DNA from: Chimonanthus salicifolius
Lineage: Eukaryota; Streptophyta; Magnoliopsida; Laurales; Calycanthaceae
Length of the DNA stretch: 64,000 nucleotides
Reading direction: 5' to 3'
NCBI GenBank assembly: GCA_013350335.1
Contig: CM023534.1
Span: 9,515,542 to 9,579,541 of the forward strand
This document shows positions 49,065 to 61,968 of the stretch, piece by piece (position 1 is the stretch's first letter; every line of letters starts with the position of its first letter). The position numbers and the translations under genes are program-made. The notes below the pieces were generated by a model that was not told the DNA's origin, did not search any database, and was given only the letters and a program-made list of their open reading frames with translations.

Positions 49065-52000
49065 ATGGGGTCTACAACCCTGAAACACTCCTCTCGCTAT
49101 CCTTCCTTCGATTCTCGCTCCTCATCCTCGTCCCACCCTTCAGACATCTCCTCATCCTTCGAAATCAACACCCCGACCGCCACCCGTCGTCGCCCCCCAC
49201 CAGATCCCATCTCAGCTAATTCCGTCCCGCGCCCTCGCCAAGGGTAGGACGGAGTAAGAATTTCAGCTCCATGGTGAAGAAATTCATGGACCGGCGAGCA
49301 AAGCCAAAAGCTGATCGGACAGCACTCATTATCCCAGCTGACTTCATTGCCCAAGACCTCAAGAAGGACAGCTGCAAAGGGTCCCAACTTGTCGGGGTTA
49401 CCGAAGAAGCTGTTCCAGAAGGCTACGGGGTCTTCAGGAAAGAAGGATCGGTTGACAACGGCAAGTGAGACGAAGGCACTTACAGAAGTACGGACGAATA
49501 CACGGACGCTTGCTATGGTTCTGAGGAGTGAGAGGGACCTGTTGAATCAGAACAAGCAATACGAGTCGGAGATTGCAGAGCTACGACTTATGTTGGAGGA
49601 GAAAAACAGAGAGGTATAAAGTCATTCTCTCTCTGTGTATCTCTCTCTCGAAACTATAAATTTGAGTAATGTTGCTCTGGAATTGATGAAATTTTTTCTA
49701 GTTAGTTGTATTAAATGAGTTTTTATTTTGGAAATGCTTTGAAATCACTAGGAGTATTTGATTCTTTTATTCCATTTGTTTTTTTTTTATGACTGCAAAA
49801 GTGCACAATAAGCATACTCTGTTAGAAGCACTTGTCATGGACATCGATAATATCTAAAGAGGTCAGGTCCTGCATTACCATCACCCATCGAGGAGATTGG
49901 AAAATTTAAAATACAGGGATTTTTCAAATGGTGGGTGGAGATGCAGGACTGAGCTTATTTTGCTCGGGTCTCCTGCACTCAATAATTTTTTCATATCTTA
50001 ACATACACAGAACAATTATTATTATCATCTCTTTGAAACATTACACAATAATTATATAAAGCTATAAAAATGTAATCAAGGTGTAGTCGCTCTTCAACCA
50101 GCCACTGGTAATATGATAAATATGGATGTAATTGTATACCAGTTATGGGAAAATACATATCTGCTCTATATAATTGGATTTGGATTCAAATACAGGTCTC
50201 AATAGGTGTGGGGCAATCACATCTGGATTAGGACTTAATATCCAATCCCATGACTTTTCTAGCTGGATTGGCTCTAAAATAAATTGGACTGATGAAATTA
50301 CTACAAATTGAAGGGGAAGAAACATAAAATGGTTCATTTGAAAGGATGATTTGACTATTTGGCCCTTGAAATGGTGAAATTGGCCATCTGAATTATATCA
50401 AATTACCAAACAATTTGCCATATTGCAGAGCCTGCTGTGCAAATTCTAATAATAACCAACATAAGGTGATTTTGACGGTTGGATTGAAGATTATGTTCAT
50501 TTGGAGTTGACTTGTATGTTGAGACTTTTTTACCAACTTCTCATTATTCAAGCAACTCAAATAGTCGTCTGCAGCCTATTTGAAGCACTAAGAATGTGGA
50601 GATGTTCTCAATATTGTACATTTGATGTTCCTTTTTGAGGTCCATATTTTGGATGACCAATGGGCAAAACATCTATTCCCTCAAATACTCCAAACCATCC
50701 AATTATTTTCTCCATTCTATTCATAAGTATTTGAGTTTAGCATCAAATTTTAAGATTAGACATGGTATCTTGATGATCTACACATGCAGAAGCCCCTTTA
50801 AGATCTAAATTATACCCTTCTCAATGATGTATGCATGATCTACTGAACTACATTAGGCTGTTTGACTTGTGCTTCAAGATGAACATCTTAGATGTTCTTT
50901 ATAAGTCAGATTAGAGACTGGTTTCTGTATCCTTCCTCTCCCACTTGATGAGAGGAAGAAAATAGGACTTCATTTCTTGACCTGAATGTAGAAGTATGGT
51001 AATTGAGAGTAGAAAGAAAAATTGGCCAAGGGGATATTTCGAAGTCGTAGAATAGTTCTCTCTGTGGTTGTTTTTTCAATCCTTCAGGCAATTATCTACT
51101 TAGTTCACTACAAGTAGGTTTGCCAAATCTAATAGGATTCTCTCATTAGTGTTAGAAACCCGATATTCTTGAAAACTTGAAGCTTAAATGTAGGCAACTG
51201 AGACGACACCAAGTGCGACCACATATGTAAGTAAGCAGTCACATGGTTATTGTCCACATTTTGTTGATCCAAAATCCAAAAAAATTATCAATCAGTAAGT
51301 TGGCAAGAATTTCAAATTCATTTTGGTCTTGGGTCTGTCAAGTGGATATTATGGATTTTCAAGAGGTGGCAATAAGCCATGCTTGTAGTCAATACTGTTT
51401 TATGCAAAAACATGTGAAGTCCTGCGCTGTCATGTATATTTCATCCCCTGTGGGATCGTATCAAGTTTCACCTTCAAATGTCTTATCCAACAACTGTAAG
51501 TTAGGGGAAAAATGTGATGGAGAAATGCCTTTCATATTTTCCTCTTGGAAATTTCTCTTGCAGGTGGAGAAGTTGAAAGATCTGTGTTTGACTCAAAGGG
51601 AGGAAATCAAGGCCTTAAAAAGTGCTATTCTGTTTCCAGATGTTATGAACTCACAACTTCAAGATCTTTTAGAGAAACAGGGTTCAGAGTTGAAACAGGC
51701 AAAAAATGTGATTCCAACTCTCCAAAGACAGGTTACTTCTCTCACAGGGCAACTCCAATGCTTGGCAGAAGATCTTGCTGAGGTATAATAGAACTCTTAC
51801 AAATACTTTATATACTTAATGTATTACATTCTTTTATCTTTTTTTTTTTTTGTTGCTGGGATAAGATACAAATCATACAATCGAATTAAGGAGAATACCT
51901 TGGAGGGAGGCATTGGTTGGTGGGTTGATTTTTCTGAGATTGCTCATATGAGTGAAGTGCACTGGACTGCTTGATCTTGGTTCTTGCCCCAGTTTTAATG

Positions 52001-54962
52001 GCCTGAATTGATCAATTTTTATGTTTAAAATATGGATGTCACACTTGAATGTGTGGTAACCGTGATTGATAAGTAAGAAAATACTGGATAAATTATTTTC
52101 AATAAACCCAATGGTCTGTATGAAGTGAAAGCTAGTGAAATTGTGACTTAACCCATTTCTCAATACTAAAATGTGGAATTCCATTCTTTTGATATTCTTT
52201 TTCAACAAGAAGTAGGAGAGGTGTTTCTCTTGTTGTGGCTGCCATTTGCTTCTGATTTTTTTTTTTTAATTTCTAAAATTTCAAATAGGCCTAGACATTT
52301 TGATAGTGGAAGCTATGTAGGTAAAGCTTTGGCCTTTGATGTTAAGCCTATTTTAATCTAAGTGGAAGGTCCCCACAGCTTGGTGGCCTTAATTTAGGCA
52401 AGCATATTTTCTCTATTTTCGGATATATTTCTCATGGTGCTATAATTTGAAACTGTTACCTTGCCTTGCTTTTCTATATGTGAATGCATGAGCAGGTGAA
52501 GGCAGACAAACATGCAGTGAAGCCATGCCTTTGATGGACATGTCAGTTCTCCAAGAACTCCAATGTATGAACAAGAGGCTTCTAATTCTTTGGTAAGCAT
52601 GATGTTTAATTTAATGTTACTGTAAATTGGCCTAGTCTTGATCTAGGGAATCAGATATTTTAGACTTTATCATTTGATGCTGTTACTATGTCTGATGATG
52701 AAAAAAATTATATCTGATGCTGTGATGTTAATGTTAATAGAAGAGTTAGATTACCTGATGATATCAGATTTTATATTGCCATCAGTTGGTGAAGTACTTG
52801 ATCTAGGGAATCATGCACTTCAATCTTTATTTTCTGGTACTGTAATTTATCTGATGCTGTGATGTTAACATAAATGGAGGAGTTAGCTTTTTCATGACCA
52901 TGTGTGTATTGTGGTGTTTGATTCTTCACGTAGTTTCTGGTGATTTTGTGGTGCTGTGGGGAATGGTTTGGCATCATCATTTTGGGGTACCACAGAGAAT
53001 GAAATCTGCTATCTTCTACCAGTTCACTAAACCGCATCATGCTTTAAATGCACTAATAGTTGATTTCTGGTTGAAAATAGCTCATTGTCAGCTGGTCAAA
53101 TTGAAATGCCTGAATGTACCTTCGTATGCTTTTTCCCTATTTTGTGACAATTTTTTTGTGGATTATTCAGGATTTCAGTTCTGGGGATACTGTCACGCCT
53201 AGTGGAAGCCCAGATGATATGTTTCTCAAGGACTTAAATCCTTGTTTGACTCCTTATTATGACAAAACAAAGTCCAAGGTAACATCTTATATTGTATTTT
53301 AGCTTTTATTTTATTTTTATTGATGATTGGATCATGCTGCTATGTATTTAAATGGATCAGAAAATGAAAACATATATCAGGTAGGTTTCTGGTATTTACT
53401 TCATTGTACATCGCTGAGTCTCAAATGGCATTTGGATGTACAGGTGTTGTTGCTCAGTTGAGTGAACTCAGGTCTGTTGGTCATATTGTCATAAAGGTGG
53501 ACATAAAAGTGAGATTTAATTCCCCGTGGCATTTGAGAAATGATCCATTGTTAACTGGTTCACAAAAGTTGGTGTCAACTTCAATCAAAGCCTTTGGATG
53601 AGGATGGATATGATGGATTTTACTTTTTAATTTAGCTAAATATTCATTCCATCTGCTGTCTTTGAAAGTTCACAGTGGATCATTGTGTACCAGTTCACAA
53701 TAGATGATTACTTTTGCCAGTTTCCAATTTTGCCATTTTGAGTGAAAACTACTCGTTACAAGTGAGCAGGGGTCATAAAATCGGCAGATACATGGCAGTT
53801 TTTGTATGCCGATACGTATCAGTCAATGTGTTTTATATGGGCTCCACAAGGACTATATTGTCTGTATCATTGTGGTTATTATCAGCCAATACTGTATAGG
53901 CCCTTTCAATTTTTTAATTAAATAAAAACCATTTCAACCTTTTTGTCGATAAGGTATGATTTTTAAAAGGTTTAGAAGCAAGTTTTTTAAATATGAGGAG
54001 TATTGTTGTATCTAAATTATTTCCCCTTAAAATTTGATCATTTTGAGCTTTTTTTTTTTAAATGCTTTTAAAATAATCTCACTTTTAGGGGTTTTTTGTG
54101 AAAATAGTTTAATGACATAATATTAAGTGTTTATGGAATTGATTGGAGATGTCTTAATGTGATTGACATAGTTAATAGGATGTCTTTGTCATTTCTCAAG
54201 TTTTTTATTGAACATTAATGAAATGTAGAGGCTTTTTAAGATAATTTTTATTTTGGAGTTTCTTATGGGAAAAGTTAGTAAAATGATATATAAATATTAA
54301 TAGAATTAAATGAAGAGCCACTTAATGTGTTTGATATAATTCTTGGGGTGTTTCATGTGATTTTCTTTTTAATCTTTCAACATTTTTATGAAATTCAAAA
54401 ATTTTATGATAAAAAAAATATGAATTATAATAGAAGATAAATGTCAATATAGGATGCAAGAGAAATTGAGTTTTATATTAGGTGTTTCCTCATGTTGGTT
54501 TCTTAATTTCTAATCTTTTGATGTTTTTCAAAATTTTAGAATATTTTATTTATATCTAAATTTTGACTTTCAAGGGTCTAATACTTTGTAAAACTGATTT
54601 TCTTTTTAACAAAAATATATTTACACTAGATTTTTCATTTTTCCTAAAGGTTCTTGCATATAGAAGATTTTTGGCATGTCCTACAAAAGGTGTAGTTAGC
54701 TCATGTCAATGCATAAGAATCTGATTTGCTGCAGGAATATGAGGAATTGATGTCTTATGATTCCCTACATGAAGAAGGATTTTTTGGGAACATTACTCAA
54801 ACGTACCAAGAGGAGTGTTCGAGTTCTCACAGCACAAAACTTTCAAAGAGTTCAGAATATTGCCAGAGGCCGAGTCTGGGCAGCACTGCTGTACGTGCAG
54901 CTCGCAGATCAGATGAAAGCAAATACAGCTATGGAAAGTCTACCAATCAAAAGCTTTTCTAG
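49065..54962 (+). CDS. Conserved plant coiled-coil protein, five exons, frame breaks
   Basis: Exons: 49,065-49,613; 51,564-51,782; 52,496-52,592; 53,171-53,278; 54,735-54,962. All introns have GT...AG ends and phase 0. The product is about 400 residues: a Ser-rich basic N-terminus (SSRYPSFDSRSSSSS), SSMVKKFMDRRAK, then a long coiled coil (TRTLAMVLRSERDLLNQNKQ through LQRQVTSLTGQLQCLAEDL), then SSPRTPMYEQEASNSL, GSPDDMFLKDLNPCLTPYYD and a Ser/Arg-rich tail ending NQKLF. I recognise a conserved plant family but know no function; cytoskeletal association is only a guess. The frame must change two or three times in exon 1 (C run near 49,192, about 49,246-49,252, and about 49,366) and once in exon 3 (about 52,528). 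Conserved segments on both sides of each break are intact. Confidence 0.75.
52632..52900. repeat. Diverged direct duplication inside intron 3
   Basis: CTTGATCTAGGGAATCA starts two related segments, near 52,637 and 52,797. Each is followed by ATCTGATGCTGTGATGTTAA and a GGAGTTAG or AGAGTTAG block. Unit spacing is about 160 bp. The duplication is intronic in the coiled-coil gene. Confidence 0.75.
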
Positions 54963-56952
54963 GTATACTGGTTGCCAATTCAGATGGACTTTGATTTCTA
55001 TACCTTGGCAGTTTTTGCAGTTCATAAACCCTTGAAGATCAATGTGTTCATTACTTGGCTAAATCAGGCACACTGTATCATAGTGCTGATGATCAAATAG
55101 TCATTATACTTGTGTTGAATCGTATGTCGGGTTTGATGTAGATTATTCTCTGGCATTTGGGCCTTGAATAAATGTTGTGTAGATGGTCTTCTCCATTGGC
55201 AGGGCTGGATTTAATGACATACATCTCCATATTGTGTTGGTTCTTCTACTTCAAAAACCTCATCCATTGGGAAGATCTTAGCCATCGGTTTTTATTGTCG
55301 AATAATGATCAACATTTTTCAATCTTTTCTGGTTTTCCACCTAGCCCGGTTGCTTGCAAGACTGATTGGTATATCCATTTTTCATATGGGGTTCACCTTT
55401 GATTGCAAATTCATCGACATGGACCCTTAACCATTACCCACTTGGTCATTCTTGAGGATCCTTCCCCCAATTTCTATCATGATCAGTCAAGTAGCTTACA
55501 ATCCAATGACCGGCAAGATCTTTACGAAATTTCTATGTTGTGACACTGCTCAATTGGGCGTCATAAATCTATACCCAGGTGACTCATTCTGTCAATATAT
55601 TATTTACACATAATGTCCGTATCGTGTTCATGCTATACCCAGGTGACCTCATCATGTCAATATGTTATTTGGTTGAGATGATGATGGTGAAGTCAGCGAC
55701 TGGATAAAGTTTTACTTTTATCTAACCATCCTAGTTTTGTGATTTTCAAATTGAAAATTTTAATTATTATAAGTTGTTGATTTTTCATAAACAATCTGAA
55801 AAGGTTTTTATATTAGATGAAAGAGTTTCCCTTGAACCCTCATATTTATCTTAAACATGGAGTTTGAACTATAATATATAGTTAATTTAGCTAGAGAGAA
55901 TGACCGACGTGGCCTTCTCTATCTAGAATAGTTGAATAAAATGTCTATTTTATGAAAATAGATAACTAGAATGTGCATTGTATCTCATAAATGTGCAAAA
56001 TGTAAAATCTTCCACAACTATTTGTTCTATTTTGTGACATAAATTATAAAAATCAATGACTTCTGTCTATTGTCATAAATGTTGTTCTCAGAATATTAAT
56101 GGGTATTAATAATATTGGGTTATTTTCAAAGAGGAAAAGATAAACACCCATTGCACCATTCATCCCAAGTAGGGGTAAAAAAACGGCCCATCCAAGATCT
56201 CAATCGAGACACTGAGATCTCGGGCCTGCTGAATATCGGCCGATATTTCTCTCTTTTTCTTTTTTATAAATCTCGGCCATTGCAGCCGATATTGATGAAA
56301 TATCAGTCAGATTGGCCGTGCTCTCTCCTATACAATTGATACATCTCATATCGGCCGAAATATCTCAGGTGGTTGAAATTTCGACCTCTGATCCCAAGCT
56401 TCTTCAGACAAGTCCATTCGCATCCAGTCACTTATGTCCGTAAGGAACATAAGAGGGCCAGGGCCTGGGCCTGCCTCTCCTCCCCACAAAAGCCTACTTT
56501 TGGATTCTTGAGATAAAGTCCTATTCCTATGAATTTTGTAGATTGTACTTAAATGTGAAATTTAAATTTTAAATACTAAATATTTGTATGTAAAAAGGGT
56601 TGTTGAATGCTAATTGTTAAAATGCCGTAAATTATTCAATAATGAATGTTAAATATTAAAGTTGCCGGTTGAATATCATAATTAAATGATACATGCATTC
56701 ATAGGGAAAAATGTTGAATTAAGGAGTTTATGCTAAAAAGTGAAATTAAGTATTAAATACATAATAGAATGCTGAATATTAAGCTAAATGTTAAATACAT
56801 AGTCAAATATAAAATAAAAATTTTAAGATATGAAATTGATGATGTGTCACCTCTTGAATGGTGTATCAAAAAGGCTTTTGCTGCCATACACGGATGGCAA
56901 AATTGAATAATACTTGCCATAGAGGATATTTCATAGAGTGAGTGATTTGGAA
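54963..56952. other. 3' flank of the coiled-coil gene
   Basis: No coding region is supported. A near-direct duplication (TATACCCAGGTGAC...TGTCAATAT) occurs near 55,572 and 55,634. A TATCGGCC-type palindrome cluster at 56,211-56,380 is listed separately. Confidence 0.45.
56211..56380. repeat. ATATCGGCCGATAT palindrome cluster
   Basis: Contains GAATATCGGCCGATATTTCT, CAGCCGATATTGATG, AATATCAGTCAGATTGGCC and CATATCGGCCGAAATATCTC in 170 bp. The wording matches patches at 4174-4395, 24,014-24,102, 30,345 and 53,770-53,900. Confidence 0.55.
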
Positions 56953-58120
56953 TTGGATCACGAGTGCCCATATAGACACCAGTGCTTTCTGTCAGCAGAC
57001 ACCGAATTTTAGATTTTAGGTGAAAATTACCATTCTGCCCTTCACGCATGAAGGAATCGATCGGTTGATTCCCGAACGGGTGAAAGAAAACACCAAAACC
57101 GATCGATCGCACGATGCAGCGATCGATCCATTTTCAAATGAAAAAATCAGCAGTGTAACAGATCGATCGCACGATCGTGCGATCGATCTGTTTAAAAATA
57201 ATTATATTATTTAAATAATAAAATCTCCTTTAAAACTTTAAAGTTATTTTTTAAGCATTGTGTATTTTCAAAATTTCTGAAATTCAATATCCGGACTAAT
57301 TACGATAACCTGATAAAAATACTTTAAGACTTCAAGGTCTTTTAACACTCCTAAATGTGTTTTTGACATACCCTAGGATACCCTTATTTGTAAAATACTG
57401 TGTTTTAAATATTTAGGAGTGTCAAAAGACCTTGAAGTCTTAAGGTATTTTTATCAGATTATTTTAATTAGTCCAGATATTAAATTTGAGAAATTTTGAA
57501 AACACACAATGCTTAAAAAACAAGTGTAAAGTTTTAAAGGAAAGATAAAACTTTAACATTATTTTTTAAGCACTGTGTATTTTTAAAATTTCTCAAATTA
57601 AATATCCGGACTAATTAAGATAACTTGATAAAAATACTTTAAGACTTCAAGGTCTTTTAACACTCCTAAATGTATTTTTGATATACCCTAGAGATACCCT
57701 TATTTGTAAAATACTGTGTTTTAAATATTTAGGAGTGTCAAAAGACCTTGAAGTCTTAAGGTATTTTTATCAGATTATTTTAATTAGTCTAGATATTCAA
57801 TTTGAGAAATTTTGGAAATACACAGTGCTTAAAAAATAAGTGTAAAGTTTTAAAGGAAATTTTATTATTTAAATAATATAATTATTTTTAAATAGATCGA
57901 TCGCACGATGTTATGCTGCTGATTTTTTCATTTGAAAACGGATCGATCGCTGCATCATGCGATCGATCGGTTTTGGTGTTTTCTTTCACCCGTTCGGGAA
58001 TCAACCGATCGATTCCTTCATGCGTGAAGGGCAGAATGGTAATTTTCACCTAAAATCTAAAATTCGGTATCTGCTGACAGACAGAAAGCATCGGTGTCTA
58101 TATAGGCACCCTTGGATCAC
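56953..58120. mobile_element. Foldback (MULE-like) element 3 with 9-bp TSD
   Basis: The body is 56,962-58,111 (1150 bp), flanked by perfect duplications TTGGATCAC (56,953-56,961 and 58,112-58,120). Inverted ends are GAGTGCCCATATAGACACC on the left and the reverse complement of GGGTGCCTATATAGACACC on the right. The near-terminal blocks CAGCAGACACCGAATTT and AAAATTACCATTCTGCCC are shared with element 1. The arms carry GATCGATCGCACGATC words, including a 36-bp perfect palindrome at 57,157-57,192. The centre has two hairpin modules. Similar peptides seem encoded at both ends only because the arms are inverted copies. No transposase is seen. Confidence 0.94.
57245..57840. repeat. Two tandem hairpin core modules of foldback element 3
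   Basis: The modules lie at about 57,245-57,523 and 57,562-57,840, each with ~105-bp inverted arms from TTTAAGCA(C/T)TGTGTATTTT and a loop containing ATACCCTTATTTGTAAAATA. They are clearly related to the modules of elements 1 and 2 despite the different arms around them. Confidence 0.9.
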
Positions 58121-60299
58121 TTGGTGCAAAGTTCGCATAGTCCAATCATCCCATCACATCCTTCAGTGCACATGAGTTGCAAATTTTGATCAAAATTTTT
58201 GAACTTGTAAATAATGTTGTCTTAAGGGTTATTTTTTAAACATCTGTCAAAGGGGTCTATATATTATTATCCACTAAATGGGGGCTAAATTTGGCATCTC
58301 CAGCTAAGTTGACAACGTTGAGTCATCTCGAGCTCTAAGTCAACTTAGGTTAGAGTTCGGATTCTAAATATAAAGTTTAAAGTATTAAACTGTGGGGTAT
58401 TCTGCGGTTTTCCCTACGTAAATTCTAAAAAAAAAAAAAATAGAAATTGGACTTGAGTCTTAAAAATAATTAAGTTTTTATTTAAATCAGATTAATTTAA
58501 AGTTTTAATTGATTTAATTTTTTTAATTAAATCCAATGATAAACAATGTTTACATAATTATTATTAAGAAAAAAAAATTAATCTTAGATTTTTAATTATT
58601 TGGGATGATAAATTTTAATTTTTTAATAGAACCTAAATTAATTAAGAGATGTGTGAATTTAATAGTAGATTAAATTAAAATTTTAATTAACTCATATATC
58701 CTTACGTTTAGATAAATGATTAACTTAACTAATTCTTAATAAATAATTAACTTAAGAATATGAAAGTAAAATAATTAAATAACTTATATATATATATATA
58801 AAATTAACTTAAATATTATAAATAAATAAATAAAATAAAACAACCCTCACTCACCCCTCTCGTCCTCAACTCACTCGGACTCACCTCTCTCACTCATTTC
58901 CTTCCCTTCAACTCAATACTCACTCACTCGACTCAAAACCCTCACTCTCTCTCGAGAGAGAAAGAACCACTCGACCTCTCGCAGAAACTATCTTCTCCCC
59001 GATTTTCCCTCTCACTCGATTTTACCGGAGCTCCCTTCTCACCACTTTCCCTTTTCTCTCTCGCCGTTCCCGTCTTCTCTCTCGCTTCCTTATTGTTTTC
59101 CTCTCTCCCTCTTCCTCTCTATATATCCTCTTTCGCGTCTCTCTCTATTTCTTGTCTCTGTTGTCTCTCCGGATTCCTTTTCTCTGGGTTCCTATCCAGG
59201 GATCGAATCGTGAGGACGCTTCCGATCTCTCTCTCTCCCTCCCTGTTTCCTACGCATTACCCACGCTCGGCCGCCCGACGACCGACCTAGGGTCTCTCTC
59301 TCTCTCTCTCTTCCTTCCTGCATTTTAGTTTAATTTCCGCTGTTTACTGAAATGGGTTTATTGACTTGGGTTTATCGATTTGAGTTACTAATTTGAGATT
59401 GTTTACTGATGGGGATTTAGTTATGGAATTTCATTTTTATATTTTTTTCTGTCGTCCCTCTGATTGTCTTTACTTTCTGTTCTCTCCCATCTCATTCGCT
59501 CTCTTTCTCTCATTTCTCTGTATTCTCACAGTGGACTGACTGCTCAGTTTGTGGCCGACTCGCCCGATTCATTGGACTCATTGCTTGATTTGCTGCCTTC
59601 CTTTTGGGTTTCAGAAAAAAAAATCATTTTTGAGGTAGGGAAAATAAAACAGCACTTAGAATTTAAATTTCCAACTTAGTTTATGCACTTAATTTAGTTT
59701 AATTCCTGTTTATAAATTCTTGAATCGGTTTAAAGTATTTTAGATCAGTTAATATATGCTTCAGAATATCTGAATCTGTTTGGTGTATCCTAAATCAGTT
59801 TAATGTATGTTATAGAAATTCTAATTCAGTTTAATAGCTGTTTATTAACCTTAAGTGAGTTTAATGTGTATTTCGGAAACTTACTTTAACTCAGAGTATT
59901 GTATGCTCTAAACTTTAAACTAGTTTAACTTTATTTAGTTTAATATGCCTTTAATCTAGTTCAGTTTAGTATTTGTTAAGTAAGGAGATCAAAACCTTGT
60001 ATGCATTTATGTATTAGATCGGTTTAAATGTTATTTTGTTAAATATGGGTTTAATTTTAAGTTGCATGCCTTTACTGTTTTGATGATTAAAGTACTAATT
60101 ATGACTTGAAACATGTGTTTTACACTTGGATTTTGTCAATTTTATGACAGTGAAATTATTTGCAAACTTTATTGGTTTTACGTTTATGAAATTATTTGAA
60201 TGAAAAGTGTTGGATTTATCGAGGGATTTTAAATCTGGTTAGGCCCAGTAAATTAATAAGAAGGGATTGTATTCTCCAGGGTGAAAGACCCAAAACCTA
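58121..60299. other. AT-rich spacer and CT-rich block, possibly LTR
   Basis: 58,300-58,440 resembles a decayed SINE (GAGTTCGGATTCTAAA and an A-run). 58,850-59,330 is strongly CT-rich with ACTCACTC and CTCTCT words. 59,690-60,080 repeats AGTTTAAT-like words. The frame at 59,093-59,290 is a low-complexity product of the CT tract. The whole stretch could belong to one long LTR ending at 60,811, but I could not fix its other end. Confidence 0.4.
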
Positions 60300-60811
60300 A
60301 ACTGTATGTGTGAGGTTTACTCGGTACCTTAACCCGAGACCGTTTTCATGGGGTTTTCCGGTACCTTAATTCAGAGGTTTCATGTATGGGATGTGACCTT
60401 GTATATGTGAGGTTTACTCGGCACTGGAATCTGAGACTGTTCTCACGGGTTTTTCCGGTACCTTAATCCAGAGATTGTACATACATGGTGTTCTGAACCC
60501 TGTAATCCGGGGATTTTCCAGTACCATAATCGGAAATATAAATGTAGTTGTGGTAGATGATATTGGAGGGGAGAGGAGGTCCCGTAATGAATGTATGTGA
60601 ACATAGAATATGATTAGAAGTGTTTATTTACAGATTAAAACAAGTTGTAGAAATTATTGGAAAGTTCAAAATACAGAAGGAACTCTCCTGAAATATCGAT
60701 AGAAATTTCCCATTTTTGGAAAACGATTAGTTAGAAGAATTAGAAAAAAAAACTTTCGGGCAATTTTCCCTCAACTTAAGTCATGTCCCGGACGGGTTTT
60801 GGGGCGTGACA
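60300..60811. mobile_element. Likely Ty3-type LTR end with ~100-bp direct repeats
   Basis: Two ~100-bp direct repeats (from about 60,304 and 60,404) share GTGAGGTTTACTCGG, TTTTCCGGTACCTTAAT and CAGAG, with a partial third at 60,505-60,545. The stretch ends TTTTGGGGCGTGACA at about 60,811. On the minus strand this reads TGTCACGCCCCAAAACCCG, a start common in plant Ty3/gypsy LTRs. No protein-coding part or opposite LTR is found, so it may be a solo or truncated LTR. Confidence 0.5.
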
Positions 60812-61968
60812 ACTGTACTGATCAATATTTGTCAGATTTTGACTGAACTCCAATTAATATTCTAAAAACTTTGGTCGTATTTTAAAAATTTGTTAAATTT
60901 TGAAAATTTTAGTGATCTAACTTTTATAAATTTTAATCGAGATAGACAGAAATTTGCAAATGATTCATCGTGTCACTAATCTGAGCAGCCTATGTCATCT
61001 TAAATAAATTGACTAAAAGGGTATAATTCATTGTGACATCAATAAAGAAAGGTTATAACTATTTCAAATTTGGGAGGGATTTTTTGCTTTTTCATTTTTG
61101 GCTTCTTTTGGTCTGCTTTCTTATCTTTTTTTCTCTCTTATAAATTAATAAATTTATTTTTAAAAAGAAATTTATAGCATATGATAAAACTTTAAGGAGC
61201 CAAAGCGTCTCTAAATTTGGCTGGCACTACCTAAGGAACCCAAGCACAACACAGAAGAGAGAGGACACAAATATCCACATAGAGGATTGGAGACAATTAT
61301 AGTATTTAAACAAAAATATTGGTTGGATTCAAAAATTAAAAATTAACATACTTTTTCTTATTTATAGGCTTTAATGAAAAGTTCAAACCAATTTTTGTAT
61401 ACAAGTTGAGAATGAATATTTTTATCTATTTTTTTTTTTTAAATACACTCATGTACAATGGATCTAAATTTCTTGAATATAATTTGATAAACAACAGTTC
61501 ATCATGTACGAACATGTTCTGATTCAAAGTAAAGGTAATGCAACCTTTAATGTCGGTGATTGCATTTTAGTCTTTGAGAAAAAAAATAACAAAGAGTACA
61601 GAAATTTTCATGCACAGGATAGGTCTAGTGGCTGTCCTATTTTTGACAGTAGTGTTCTGCTCTAGAATTTCAATAAATTCTTGTGTATATATGTAAGTTA
61701 CAATGTTTATACCATTTGAATTTTATAAAGAGCTATCTAGTTGACTTTTTTTTATCTCGACATAGGTATAAAAAAGTTAACAAAAGATGCCCTCTATTAT
61801 TTAGATTGATTAATATATATAATCTATTTCAAAAAATCAATTTCTAATATCCGATAATAGTGATTTTGATGATGATGGCGCCATGAACATATCAAAAACC
61901 TTTTTCTTTTACACTATTATTTACAAATGTATTTTCTTGAGTTTTAGGAGGAACAAGCGGGTGAATCT
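60812..61968. other. AT-rich spacer before the F-box gene
   Basis: No coding region, RNA gene or bounded element is supported. The last ~100 bp are the presumed promoter side of the F-box gene, without a strong TATA box. Confidence 0.45.

Noticed and set aside
56753..58175. Two near-identical peptides (MRSIGFGVFFHPFGNQPIDS...) on opposite strands
   Set aside because: They are translations of the two inverted arms of foldback element 3, not a duplicated gene.
59093..59290. 65-residue hydrophobic frame
   Set aside because: It is low complexity from the CT-rich tract, with no start context or conservation evidence.
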